Positions 27,681 to 36,659 of a stretch of DNA of 43,256 nucleotides are shown in pieces. Numbering within the stretch: position 1 is the first letter of the stretch; every line of letters begins with the position of its first letter. Origin of the DNA: Corynebacterium mendelii (GTDB taxonomy: Bacteria; Actinomycetota; Actinomycetes; Mycobacteriales; Mycobacteriaceae); assembly GCF_017307055.1 (NCBI RefSeq), contig NZ_JAFLEQ010000017.1, forward strand, positions 354,433 to 397,688. Reading direction: 5' to 3'. Both the position numbers and the translations under genes were made by a program. The notes under the pieces are model-generated. The model was given only the letters and a program-made list of their open reading frames with translations. It did no database searches and was not told the DNA's origin.

Positions 27681-27867
27681 AACACCATCCGAAAAAACGT
27701 TGGGGACACAAACACAACCGGCAGCGCTTCACCCACGCAAATCCCCCGGCCACTTCAGTTCCCGCCAGTGGCTGACACAACGATCCTTTACGGAAACCAA
27801 ACCCCCACGCCTCGGACGGGCTCTTAAAAAGAACCGGGCACAACAGCTTTGAAAGAAAAGCTTGACC

Positions 27868-27900
27868 GTTCCCGGGTTCGCGTTCAGCGAACCCGGGAAC
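27868..27900. repeat. Perfect 14-bp hairpin after the septum-formation-domain gene
   Basis: GTTCCCGGGTTCGC (27868-27881) and GCGAACCCGGGAAC (27887-27900) with a 5-nt loop. There is no T-run on either side, so it is not a standard terminator, though it could stop or stabilise the upstream mRNA, whose gene ends at 27680. Confidence 0.6.
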
Positions 27901-27980
27901 AACACTGTGCATGCACGCCGTTGAAATAAGTGACCACCACAACCCCGGGTATCTGTTGTCCCGTCCCTCAAGGAGCAGCC

Positions 27981-28322
27981 ATGATCGACGTCAGCGACGA
28001 ACGTTTCGAAGAACTCGTGGATATGGGCCTGGACCGGATACCGAAACACTTCATTGACCGCCTGGACAATGTGGCCATCCTCATCGAGGAATGGTCACCG
28101 AAATCGAACACCATCCTCGGTCTCTACCACGGAACCGCACTGCCGGAACGTCTCGCCAACCACACCGGTCTTCCGTCAACGATCACCATTTACAAAGAGG
28201 CCTTGAAAAACTACTGCCGCACCGAAGAAGAACTCATCGAGGAAGTGGCCACCACCGTCGGCCATGAGATCGGCCACCATTTCGGCTTGGACGATGAAGA
28301 GCTGCACCGCCTGGGGTGGTGA
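27981..28322 (+). CDS. Small zincin-like metallopeptidase-family protein (DUF1025 type)
   Basis: 113-residue cytoplasmic protein of the zincin-like PF06262 family. The motif HEIGHHFGLDDEE begins at H95 and gives the HEXXH zinc site (H95, E96, H99) with acidic residues after it, as expected. The start is well set by AAGGAGCAGCC just before the ATG. Proteins of this family are widespread in actinobacteria and their substrate is unknown; protease activity is assumed from the motif only. About 100 nt separate it from the HIRAN-like gene on the same strand. Confidence 0.87.
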   Translation: MIDVSDERFEELVDMGLDRIPKHFIDRLDNVAILIEEWSPKSNTILGLYHGTALPERLANHTGLPSTITIYKEALKNYCRTEEELIEEVATTVGHEIGHHFGLDDEELHRLGW

Positions 28323-28423
28323 TAAAACAACCCCTCCATCCGGCCGGGAGCATAATCCTTCACAGGAAAAGAAAAACAGCCACACCACCGTCAGCCCGTC
28401 TGGCCGCCAGGACCACTGCTCCC

Positions 28424-29227
28424 ATGATCCACACTGCAGACACACCCCACACGGACAAGACCGATCCCGCCCACAGGTTCCTTCTTGTGTGGCGTAACCC
28501 GGACACCGGCAGATCACAGTGTGTGGGTCATGTAGCAGCGGATGAAGACTCGTGGCAGCTGCACTACACAGCCACTGCGGCAACTCATCCAATTCCTGGT
28601 TTCACGGGCCTGCGGCAGTTTCCGAATACCCGAGCCACCTACCACGGGACAGGGCTTTTCCCGTTCATCAAACAGCACACCATGCACCGCGGGAAACTGG
28701 ACTACGACGAGGCCATCCGGGAGCTGGGGCTTGATCCCTCCACCGCCACGGCCGTCGATGAGATCATCCGTTCCACCGGCCGCAGACTCACCAGCCCGTT
28801 TTTCCTGGTGGAACAACCGGTGGAACACCGTGGCCGACTGCGGGGACATTTTCTGCTCAGCGGGGTGGACCGCATCCCCCAGGAAGAGATCCATCTTGAA
28901 ACAACACCGGTGCGGGTAGGTCGCAGCCTGCACGAGAGGACTCTCACGAGCATCAAACCTCATGACCGCCTGTTCGTGCTGCCTGAAGTCAGAGACGAAA
29001 AACAGAGACAACCCTTGCTCGTCTGCGCCAACCACAACGGCACCACAGTCCCGGTTGGCCGCATCCCCGACTATCTTGTGCCACCGTTCCACAATCTCAT
29101 CGAAAAAACAGGCGACGCGAAGGTCTTCGCCCACCACGTCAACAGCCCCGGCACCGTTTCACACCTGCGGGTGCTGATGCTGCTTGATACACCGGCCCCA
29201 CCATGCAATCCATTTGAGGGTTTGTAG
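28424..29227 (+). CDS. HIRAN-like domain protein
   Basis: 267-residue protein, probably cytoplasmic. The N-terminal half (FLLVWRNPDTGRSQCVGHVA to GTGLFPFIKQHTMHRGKLDY, then ELGLDP) resembles a HipA-N-like module seen in proteins with LFPFxxNR...DYxxxLxxLGLDP. The C-terminal half (about 150-255) has the pattern of a HIRAN domain: a hydrophobic strand (GHFLLSGVDRIP), L-x-x-I-x-P-H-D-R-L-F-V-L and VPVGRIPDYLVPPFHNLIE. HIRAN domains bind DNA in repair helicases; no helicase is attached here. Start at ATG 28424 because earlier codons overlap the zincin gene. The ribosome site is weak (AGGA 13 nt upstream). Family call is from pattern only. Confidence 0.55.
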   Translation: MIHTADTPHTDKTDPAHRFLLVWRNPDTGRSQCVGHVAADEDSWQLHYTATAATHPIPGFTGLRQFPNTRATYHGTGLFPFIKQHTMHRGKLDYDEAIRELGLDPSTATAVDEIIRSTGRRLTSPFFLVEQPVEHRGRLRGHFLLSGVDRIPQEEIHLETTPVRVGRSLHERTLTSIKPHDRLFVLPEVRDEKQRQPLLVCANHNGTTVPVGRIPDYLVPPFHNLIEKTGDAKVFAHHVNSPGTVSHLRVLMLLDTPAPPCNPFEGL

Positions 29228-29403
29228 CGGTCCTTTTTTATGATCCAGTCCGCACCCACACACGATGGACGGCGGTTGGGCGCAATCGATATCCCATAGC
29301 CGGTTGATCATCCCCAGCCAGCCAAAATTCCTTGCGTTCCTTGCTTTCCAGATGTACTACCGCATATTCCTGAAAGGGCCTTCACCAGCTGTTTTGACGG
29401 TGC

Positions 29404-29415
29404 TATTCTTCTGTC
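29404..29415 (+). promoter_or_regulatory. Possible leaderless promoter of the EcsC-family gene
   Basis: TATTCT (29404-29409) followed by six bases and the ATG at 29416. No ribosome site is seen before the ATG. Confidence 0.35.
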
Positions 29416-30573
29416 ATGGAGATGCGCTTTGACTGCATGACAGCTTATGAACGAGCCCAGTGGGATTCGATCCAGGAATGGAAGGACCGCAGGTGGAAAC
29501 AAGCTGCAGATTTCGCTGCCGGAAAGGCGAAAGAAGCAGTCGCTGCCGCTGTGCCGCAGCCGGTGAAACACGCCGCCGCCGCTATCCAGGAAATCGAAGA
29601 GCTAGACAAGTTCAATAAGATCGTCAACAAGGCTGCAATTGGGTTCATCACCACCCTGGAAGATGCTGGCCGGGCCACTGCCAGCCAGAAAAAGGTTGTC
29701 CGCCGTCTTCACAAGAAAACAGGGGTGGAACTGGAGACACTGTCGGACATCCGGGAAAAGCTCAGTCTTGAACAATTGGTCAGCAACGAGCCAAAAACTC
29801 AGTTGGGACTGGGACACAAAGGGGTGGCCGGCGTGGTGGGCGCTGCCGCAGGCGCCGCTACCAGCGCCGGTTTTGCTTTAGCCGCCGCCGGAAATGCGGT
29901 TCCCGTGGTAGGGGCAGTTCCCGGTGTCAGTGTTGTGCTGGCAGCGCTTAGTGCGGACTTGAGTCTTCTGATAGCAAACTCTTCGTCAGCGGTCACCAAA
30001 ATCGCCTACAACTACGGTTACGATCTGAGCCTTCCGGAAGAACAGATGTTCGCCACCGCTGTCATCACCGGGACAACCGCCGGCGAAAAGATCGCCTACG
30101 AGGCGGCTATGCACCGATTGATGCTCGATCTGGCACGGAAGAAGAAATGGGACCAGCTCAACAAACACATTTTTGCGAAATTGATTAAATCCCTGTTCAA
30201 AGCTATGGGACAGAATTTGGCAAAACATCAATTGGTCAAAGCCATCCCTGTCGCCAATGTTGCAGTGAATGCCGGCTTGGACATGTGGACGCTGCACTCG
30301 GCCACAGAAAGAGCCCGCTACTACTACCGCGAGCGTTTCCTCATCGAGCGTTACGGCGTCCGCGATGGCCGTGAAGACATCGAAGAAGCAGACATCATCG
30401 CGACAGCTGATGAACTCTTAGACGCCATTAAAAATGACACCACAAATTCTTTGAAAGACGCGGCTGCTGCACCACGAGCGACAACAGGCCAGCCATCTTC
30501 AGATACCCCACCTGAATCCAGCACTCAGACCAATGCCCCATCCGGCGCCGAAATAGACGGAACTGCTAGTTAG
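29416..30573 (+). CDS. EcsC-family protein
   Basis: 385-residue protein of the EcsC family. Diagnostic parts are the N-terminal YERAQWDSIQEWKDRRW, the hydrophobic, Ala/Gly-rich middle (about 136-190), the conserved YNYGYDLSLPEEQMFATAVI (198-217) and YYYRERFLIERYG near residue 310. EcsC was named from a Bacillus ABC-transporter operon, but free-standing members like this one have no known activity; the hydrophobic middle suggests membrane association. A low-complexity Ser/Thr/Pro tail ends the protein. It is the last gene of the plus-strand run 26.5-30.6 kb. Confidence 0.85.
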   Translation: MEMRFDCMTAYERAQWDSIQEWKDRRWKQAADFAAGKAKEAVAAAVPQPVKHAAAAIQEIEELDKFNKIVNKAAIGFITTLEDAGRATASQKKVVRRLHKKTGVELETLSDIREKLSLEQLVSNEPKTQLGLGHKGVAGVVGAAAGAATSAGFALAAAGNAVPVVGAVPGVSVVLAALSADLSLLIANSSSAVTKIAYNYGYDLSLPEEQMFATAVITGTTAGEKIAYEAAMHRLMLDLARKKKWDQLNKHIFAKLIKSLFKAMGQNLAKHQLVKAIPVANVAVNAGLDMWTLHSATERARYYYRERFLIERYGVRDGREDIEEADIIATADELLDAIKNDTTNSLKDAAAAPRATTGQPSSDTPPESSTQTNAPSGAEIDGTAS

Positions 30574-30777
30574 TAGTCAGGTACAACGACGACTATCCAG
30601 CATCCTCAACAAGTACCAGGGATCCGGACCACTGAAGTCCAATTCAATGCATATACAAAAAGTTCGGTCACACCATCGCCCCGAAGAATTTACCAACTCC
30701 CTCCTGCGTCGGGAGATGTAGATACTCAGAGTTAAAAAGAAGAACCACCCTCTTTCCGGAAAACGGAGTGCACAGTG

Positions 30778-30808
30778 ACACCCCGGCAGAAGATGTCTGC
30801 CGGGGTGT
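30778..30808. terminator. Bidirectional hairpin between convergent genes
   Basis: ACACCCCGGCAGA (30778-30790) and TCTGCCGGGGTGT (30796-30808) form a perfect 13-bp stem with a 5-nt loop. It lies between the EcsC gene (plus) and the lyase gene (minus), so it probably stops both. T-rich sequence follows weakly on the plus side only. Confidence 0.65.
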
Positions 30809-30865
30809 TGGGTTGCCTTCAGTTGAAACTACAAAACTCGTTGCCGAACTGATTGCCCGTAGTGG

Positions 30866-33637
30866 CTACCTCATCTGGTGAATCAGATTGGGGAACTGGC
30901 CCAGGAAGGTCCACAGGACACCGATCAGTAGTGCCAGAGCACCAAATACGCCACCGGCAATGACGGGAAGGTTGCCGCCGGAACTTGTTTTTCCGGAATC
31001 AGAGGATTGGGTCACGCTCGCGCTGGTTCCGGGAGATTTTTGTCCATCATCGGTGGGTACTGTTGTCTCTTCGCCATCGGAGGGAATCTCTTCCTCTTTC
31101 GGTTTGACGGTAAGAGAAACAGCGACTGCCGAGCCTTTCTTGTTGGCCGTGGGGACTTTTAGCTCATGGGTGGCAGCGTCGTAAGTGACGCCTTCTCCGG
31201 TGGCCCAGAGAACGCTGTCCGGCGTGACGATGGTGACGTAATCCTGTTTCTGGCTCGGGTCGGAAATCGTCAACGTGTAGGAATCAGCAGCCGTTTTCTC
31301 TGCAACAACCGACAGTCTGGTTGTGGCTTTGAAGCCCTGCGGCAGTTTCGCCCCATCAGGCGCAAACACGTTAGCGGCGAACTTGGAGCCGTCGGTGGTC
31401 TCAATCGACTGAACATCGGCGGTATTGGACACGATCTTCACCGGATCAGCATCTTTTTCCTTTGCCAGCGATTCTACGGTAGCCCCGGGTTCAATCGAGT
31501 AGGCGTAGGAGGCGTCTTTGGCTTCTGCACCGTGATCGATGGTCACGGTACCGAAGGTGTTGGACACGGTCTCCATATGCTTTTCACGCTGGTTGATGTC
31601 ATTCCAGGCACCGGTGCGATCCACGCGTTTAAAGCTTGCTTGTGTGCCGTCGAGCATCCGGTACGCGATCGGTGTGGCATCACCGCTCGGCTGGTAGATG
31701 ACTGTGTCTAAACTATTTTTTCCGCCACCAAGATCAGTGCCGGTTCCGTCGGTGACGCTGTACAGTCCATCCCCGATGATCCGGTTGTCAACCACAGTCT
31801 CAATGCTGGCATCCGCACCGTCCGCGTCCTTGTTCCCTGTAGTCGTGCCGGAGATACCGGCGCCGAGGGCAATGATCCTGTCGGGGAACACAAACCAGGA
31901 CTTGGTCGCCTGCAGATCCATATCCGCAGATTTCTCATTCGGTGTGTTGTCGTTGAGTACCCAATCTGACTTGTCGATGTACTGGCTGATTGCGGACAGG
32001 TTGTCTGTGGCTACCCCACCTGTGGCATCCATGTTCTTGCCGGGTCGTTCCCGGTAGCTGGAGTCATCATCCGGCAGCGCCCTGGTGTCGACTGTGGTGC
32101 CCGGCAGACGGTACGGATCAACAGTCGGCCAATAGTCCCCGAGGAACTGCATGGAGTCACCGTTGAAGAGGTAGGTCATGCCGTCTGCGAAGTGCCATCC
32201 ACGAATGTTTTCGTGGGCACCGACCTCATAGGATGAAATTCTGTCGGAGTAAAGACCGAGGCTGAAAACATGGTTTTCTTCCCGGTCTATGAATCGGTCC
32301 ATCTGCGGGTAAATGTAGGCCCCTTGAGCAGGACGGCTGGTGAGTGTTTCGCCCTGTTCAACAGCTTTTTTGATGGCATTGAGATCAGTGAAGGAACCAG
32401 CCTTGCGGTTGAAGCATTCTTTGCTGTTCTCGATCCAGTATTTCGAGGCCGCCAGAATCTCCTTCCGGTCACTTTCCGGCATGGAATCCGCCAGATCAAT
32501 GAGCCGGAACACCACCGAGTTGCACCATGCATCCGGGCCGGATGCCACTTTCCGGGTCAGTCCCCGCCCTTTCAGTGCAGGGATTCCGATACCACGGTAG
32601 ATGTTCGGCAAAACCCCATAGGACAGTGAGTGTCCGAAGCTGGTGGCATACTCATCACCGGCCGCATAGTCAGTGCCCGCGGTGACAGACAGGATGCGGG
32701 ACAATGCCGTGATCAGTGACTCACCGTAGCCACCGGTGTAGGCAAATGATTCATGGTCGACGTAGGAGCCGTCATCACGGAACCCGTTTCCGTCAGTGTT
32801 GAGCATGAACGGTTCGATGCCCTTGACAGCCATCGCCACACGATCGGTGTCGTTGCGCAGCAAACCTGTTCCAAGAACAACCACCGCAATGTCCAGACGG
32901 TTGCCGCCAGCCGATTCTTTGTCCGAGAACGTCAACGGCCCCCATGTTTCAGTACCGTCGGCTTGCTTCGGTCCCCGTGTGAGCTGCTTCTGCGGCGTTG
33001 GATCATATTTGTTGATAATGCCTGTGTAGTGTTCGATTTGCTGCTGGGTGAGCGCGCCTTGAGAATCAAGAAGAAGCAGGATATCGGTGAAACGTTGGGC
33101 ACCACCGATCTGCCAGGGCCACCAGTTACCGATCATTTGCTCACCGTCATATCCCTTGTCCACCATATGGTCAAGGCCGGCGATCAGTTCTTTTTTGACA
33201 TCTTCGCGCCCGTACAGGTCAGTACCTGGCGTCGCCCAGGCTTGAGCAATGAAACGCAAACCGTCGAAACCGTCACGGAAATAACGCGACAGATCAGCAG
33301 CCCACTTCCCTCCTTCATCGACCTGCAAGTATTCGCGATCCGCGACATCGGATTTGACCATTGTTTCCCACAGCGAATTGCCCTTGTTGTTGATACGGCT
33401 GACAAGGGCTTTGGCTTCATCCGAGTCATACTGCCCGGATGAACCGATGATTCCTTCGACCCAGCGTTTTTTCATCAGGTCAATGGCCTGGGCGTTGGTG
33501 GTAGTTGCCCCAGAAGTGGTTGTTTCTTGTGCAGCGGCAACAGGCGGAACCGAAAGGGGTGCGATCCCCAGGGCGATGGCCAAGCCAACCGCGGACAATC
33601 GTTTACCGGAGCTTTTAAAACGGGATAATTCGGACAC
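30866..33637 (-). CDS. Membrane-anchored polysaccharide lyase family 8 (hyaluronate/chondroitin/xanthan lyase type)
   Basis: Secreted lyase that cleaves uronic-acid-containing polysaccharides by beta-elimination. With the GTG at 33637 it has 923 residues and a signal peptide (about 10-36, ending PPVAAAQ). The alpha/alpha-toroid catalytic domain spans about 50-400: NWWPWQIG (171-178), catalytic candidates N246 (GGNRLD), H295 and Y304 (VDHESFAYTGGYG), and arginines in YRGIGIPALKGRGLTRK. The N-H-Y spacing (49 and 9) equals that of characterised hyaluronate lyases. Beta-sandwich domains follow, then a Ser/Thr linker and a C-terminal membrane segment (NLPVIAGGVFGALALLIGVL) ending in a short tail, so it would be anchored at the surface. 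Hyaluronate, chondroitin or xanthan cannot be told apart here. The start is uncertain; 33742 lacks a ribosome site. Confidence 0.87.
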   Translation of the reverse strand: MSELSRFKSSGKRLSAVGLAIALGIAPLSVPPVAAAQETTTSGATTTNAQAIDLMKKRWVEGIIGSSGQYDSDEAKALVSRINNKGNSLWETMVKSDVADREYLQVDEGGKWAADLSRYFRDGFDGLRFIAQAWATPGTDLYGREDVKKELIAGLDHMVDKGYDGEQMIGNWWPWQIGGAQRFTDILLLLDSQGALTQQQIEHYTGIINKYDPTPQKQLTRGPKQADGTETWGPLTFSDKESAGGNRLDIAVVVLGTGLLRNDTDRVAMAVKGIEPFMLNTDGNGFRDDGSYVDHESFAYTGGYGESLITALSRILSVTAGTDYAAGDEYATSFGHSLSYGVLPNIYRGIGIPALKGRGLTRKVASGPDAWCNSVVFRLIDLADSMPESDRKEILAASKYWIENSKECFNRKAGSFTDLNAIKKAVEQGETLTSRPAQGAYIYPQMDRFIDREENHVFSLGLYSDRISSYEVGAHENIRGWHFADGMTYLFNGDSMQFLGDYWPTVDPYRLPGTTVDTRALPDDDSSYRERPGKNMDATGGVATDNLSAISQYIDKSDWVLNDNTPNEKSADMDLQATKSWFVFPDRIIALGAGISGTTTGNKDADGADASIETVVDNRIIGDGLYSVTDGTGTDLGGGKNSLDTVIYQPSGDATPIAYRMLDGTQASFKRVDRTGAWNDINQREKHMETVSNTFGTVTIDHGAEAKDASYAYSIEPGATVESLAKEKDADPVKIVSNTADVQSIETTDGSKFAANVFAPDGAKLPQGFKATTRLSVVAEKTAADSYTLTISDPSQKQDYVTIVTPDSVLWATGEGVTYDAATHELKVPTANKKGSAVAVSLTVKPKEEEIPSDGEETTVPTDDGQKSPGTSASVTQSSDSGKTSSGGNLPVIAGGVFGALALLIGVLWTFLGQFPNLIHQMR

Positions 33638-35129
33638 GGATCCCCACAATCGTTTGGTTCGGGTTGGGCGGGTGCAATGATCCACAGAGGCCCCACAGTC
33701 GGACCCAAAAACAGCCAACGCCAAAGGTGTTATCCAGGACACATTGGAGTGCTTTGTGTACCGCAGATCATGTTGTGCCCCGATACTAGACCGCCATGCC
33801 GCATAGAGATACCCCTGCCTTGCAGCCCAACCATATTTTTATCCACCACCTAGGCCAAATACACCCATTAGTTTTGGCTTTTTACTATTTTTGCCAAATG
33901 AATAACCAGGACCGGGGGGAGCTGTTCCCACCACATCCTGAGTAAATAATCGATTTTGAGCAGTCGTTTCCCCGCTTTTCCAGCCACACAGAGACACCCC
34001 CACACGTGTAGCACATAAACCCCCCTGACCTAGGGTGACGTCAAACACATACTGGGCAATATCTGGCTTCTTTCACACACATGGAAGCAACCAGCGGCAT
34101 ATGAAAAGCTTTCGTCAGCCCCGACAAAAGCCAACAAACGATGTTCATGACAGTGCCCGGTCACGTCTCGGACAAGTCCCCTAATGATGTTGTAACGTTT
34201 TTCAGCTCTTTTTGGTGTCTTCGCCGGTGTTGTTGGCGCGATGCTAAGCGGCCCTGGTGTCTTTTTGCGTGTCGATGCCGACGAGGTGTGGACCGTATAC
34301 CAGGACGTGCCCGGGTCTTGTGCGATGCTGTTGATGCTTGCGTGGCTGCCGGCGAGCTGCTCAAACCCTAGGTGTTCAGTCGTCGGTTAAGCTACGCCAC
34401 ATCTGAGTACCTTCCAGTGGCTGTGCTCAGCCGCGTCGAACCTTGACACCGTGGTTTTGTTTGGGTGTTGATACGCCTGATCACTAAGGCACAAAACTGT
34501 CAGTTGTCGGGTGCGATGAGAATCTTCGCCGACTACGACTGTTTCAATACCATCTTCCAGCCGGTTCTCCTCAACACAAGGAGACACAGCTGGCCTTTGT
34601 TGATCGCGCCCGAGATTTTAGTGCGTTGGGCTGCCGTGGGATACGGGAAAGCACACGTGGCTACAGCCCGTGGTCAATACCGCATGCAGACGGGGAATCA
34701 CGGCGAAGTCCACCACCACCGGACTGGTAACAACCTTGCATGTCATGGCTGGGTGGCCCGGCAGCTGGCGCCATCGGCACGACTTAAGATCCCGGCCATC
34801 AACAAGCTGGGGCATCTGCTCCATCGATACCGGCAGCACCCACCTGCTGTTCCGGGTCATCAATGACGCCTACTTGCACCACACCCTAGTGATCACGACG
34901 ACGTTGGGTTTTCAGATGGGACATCGTATTCGGCGCCGGTGCAATCATCCCGGCAATCCTTAGCCGGATCGTGCCGATTGGAAGGGCTTTAAACGATGTC
35001 TGATCAATGAGCCACGCGCTCATGAACTAACAGAGCCTGGCAACCTGGCTCACACAAACTTGCCAACTTGGCGCACTAAAACATGACAGAACACGTTCTC
35101 AGAAAGCTACCGTTCCACTTCCTCCTGTT
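33638..35129. other. 1.5-kb non-coding region upstream of the lyase gene
   Basis: No gene recognised. The lyase promoter must lie near the right end of 33638-33900 on the minus strand. Three copies of GCCAAA or its complement TTTGGC occur at 33854-33859, 33873-33878 and 33893-33898; the last two form an inverted repeat with a 14-nt spacer and could be an operator. From about 34140 to 35090 the frames are short and broken. I could not place them in a transposase family, though decayed mobile DNA would fit. Confidence 0.45.
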
Positions 35130-36653
35130 TTAGGCTGAAAGCTGGTGCCCCTGCTGCCATGCCTTCGCCCGTAGCCCCGCCACATCCAACTGGTCTGCCG
35201 GAATAGGTTCTGAAATCGTCTTGCCTTGGCTGAATACAACCACTCGGTCGGACGCCGCCAAAACTTCTTCTTCTTCGGACGAGGCGATAACAAGGGTGAT
35301 TCCGTGTTCATGGGCCATATCCGAGAGAATTCGGTGGATTTGCGCCTTTACACCGATGTCAACGCCCTTGGTCGGTTCATCAAGGAGAAGAACTGTTGGG
35401 TTCTGGGCGATAGCCCGGGCAAGAAGAACCTTTTGTTGATTGCCACCTGAAAGTGACACGACCGGTGCAGTGACATCGCCTCTGATAGCGAGCGAGTCCA
35501 AAGTACGGTGGCACTCTTCATAAAGCTTTCTACGCCGCAGAAAGCCGAAGCTGAGGAAACGGTCAAGAATCGGCAGCGCCACATTGTCGAGTCCCGACAT
35601 GCCGGGAACAATACCATCGGTTTTCCGCTCTTCTGTGACGTAAACGATTCCCTTCTTGGCCATTTGCGCGGGATTTTTCGGTTTGACTTCGACCCCCTCG
35701 AGAAGGATCGTCCCGCTGTTTACCGGGTCGATACCTGCGATAGCCCGCAAACATTCCGTGCGCCCGGCGCCTACCAGGCCGTACAACCCGAGAATCTCTC
35801 CCTTCCTGGCGGTAAAGGAGACATCAGTGCAGCCGGGTGCCGCCAGATGATTCACCTCCAGGCCGACAGCATGCGAATCATCGGCAGCAGAGCTTTCAGT
35901 TTCACCTTTTTGCTCTTCGGCCCCATGTCCGACGATTGCTTCCACAACATCGTCATGGTTGAGTTCATCAACCCGGCGGTCGAGGCATACTTGACCGTCG
36001 ACAATTGCAACAATCCGGTCGGCCAGACGGTAGAGTTCATCCAGTTTGTGGTCGACGATCAAAATCCCGATTCCGGACGCTGCCAGTTCTTTCAGATAAT
36101 CGAGAAGCCGATCGACCTGTTTACCTTCCAACGATGTTGTCGGTTCGTCGAGCAACAGGTACCTGACATTTTTGGTGGTGGCGATGGCGATTTCCAGCAG
36201 CTGCCGGACCGCCACCGGATAAACGCCCACCGGCGTATCCGGATCAACCGGGAGGTTGAACCGTTCGACCATCTCCTGGGTCTTGGCCCGCATGGCCGAA
36301 CGGTCCATTGCAAAACGACCACGAATTTCGCGCCCAAGAAAAGCATTTTCCGCCACTGTCAGGTTCGTCAGCAGAGATAGCTCCTGGTAGACGGTTGCAA
36401 CGCCTTTCTCTATGGCATCACCGGGGCCACTGAAATGAACGGCTGTTCCGTCTATGCTCAGTTCACCGGAATCCTGTGAGTGCGCGCCTGACAGGGCTTT
36501 GAGAAGAGTCGACTTGCCGGCGCCATTATGGCCGATCAGACCGACTATTTCACCGGGGCGGACTGTCAGGTCGACGCCTTTGAGCACAGGAACATTGGAA
36601 TAGCTCTTGGTGATGCCGGTGGCTTTGTAGCCTTCACGCTCGTTCGTGGTCAT
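35130..36653 (-). CDS. Sugar ABC transporter ATP-binding protein (RbsA/XylG type, two ABC domains)
   Basis: 507-residue cytoplasmic ATPase energising the sugar importer encoded beside it. The first domain has Walker A GHNGAGKST (41-49), Walker B YLLLDEPTTSL and switch VDHKLDEL. The second has the degenerate Walker A GLVGAGRTE usual for this class, signature LSGGNQQKVLLARAI and Walker B LLLDEPTKGVDIG. The signature of the first domain reads YPVAVRQLLEIA and not the usual LSVAQQQ, which is unusual. It starts 6 nt after the end of the lipoprotein gene, GGAGG lies about 14 nt upstream, and it is the last gene of the operon. Confidence 0.92.
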   Translation of the reverse strand: MTTNEREGYKATGITKSYSNVPVLKGVDLTVRPGEIVGLIGHNGAGKSTLLKALSGAHSQDSGELSIDGTAVHFSGPGDAIEKGVATVYQELSLLTNLTVAENAFLGREIRGRFAMDRSAMRAKTQEMVERFNLPVDPDTPVGVYPVAVRQLLEIAIATTKNVRYLLLDEPTTSLEGKQVDRLLDYLKELAASGIGILIVDHKLDELYRLADRIVAIVDGQVCLDRRVDELNHDDVVEAIVGHGAEEQKGETESSAADDSHAVGLEVNHLAAPGCTDVSFTARKGEILGLYGLVGAGRTECLRAIAGIDPVNSGTILLEGVEVKPKNPAQMAKKGIVYVTEERKTDGIVPGMSGLDNVALPILDRFLSFGFLRRRKLYEECHRTLDSLAIRGDVTAPVVSLSGGNQQKVLLARAIAQNPTVLLLDEPTKGVDIGVKAQIHRILSDMAHEHGITLVIASSEEEEVLAASDRVVVFSQGKTISEPIPADQLDVAGLRAKAWQQGHQLSA

Positions 36654-36659
36654 TGTGTG

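Noticed and set aside
34140..35090. Transposase gene between the lyase and the sugar operon
   Set aside because: Frames on both strands are short and broken, and I could not match any block to a transposase family with confidence; only 'decayed or non-coding' can be supported.
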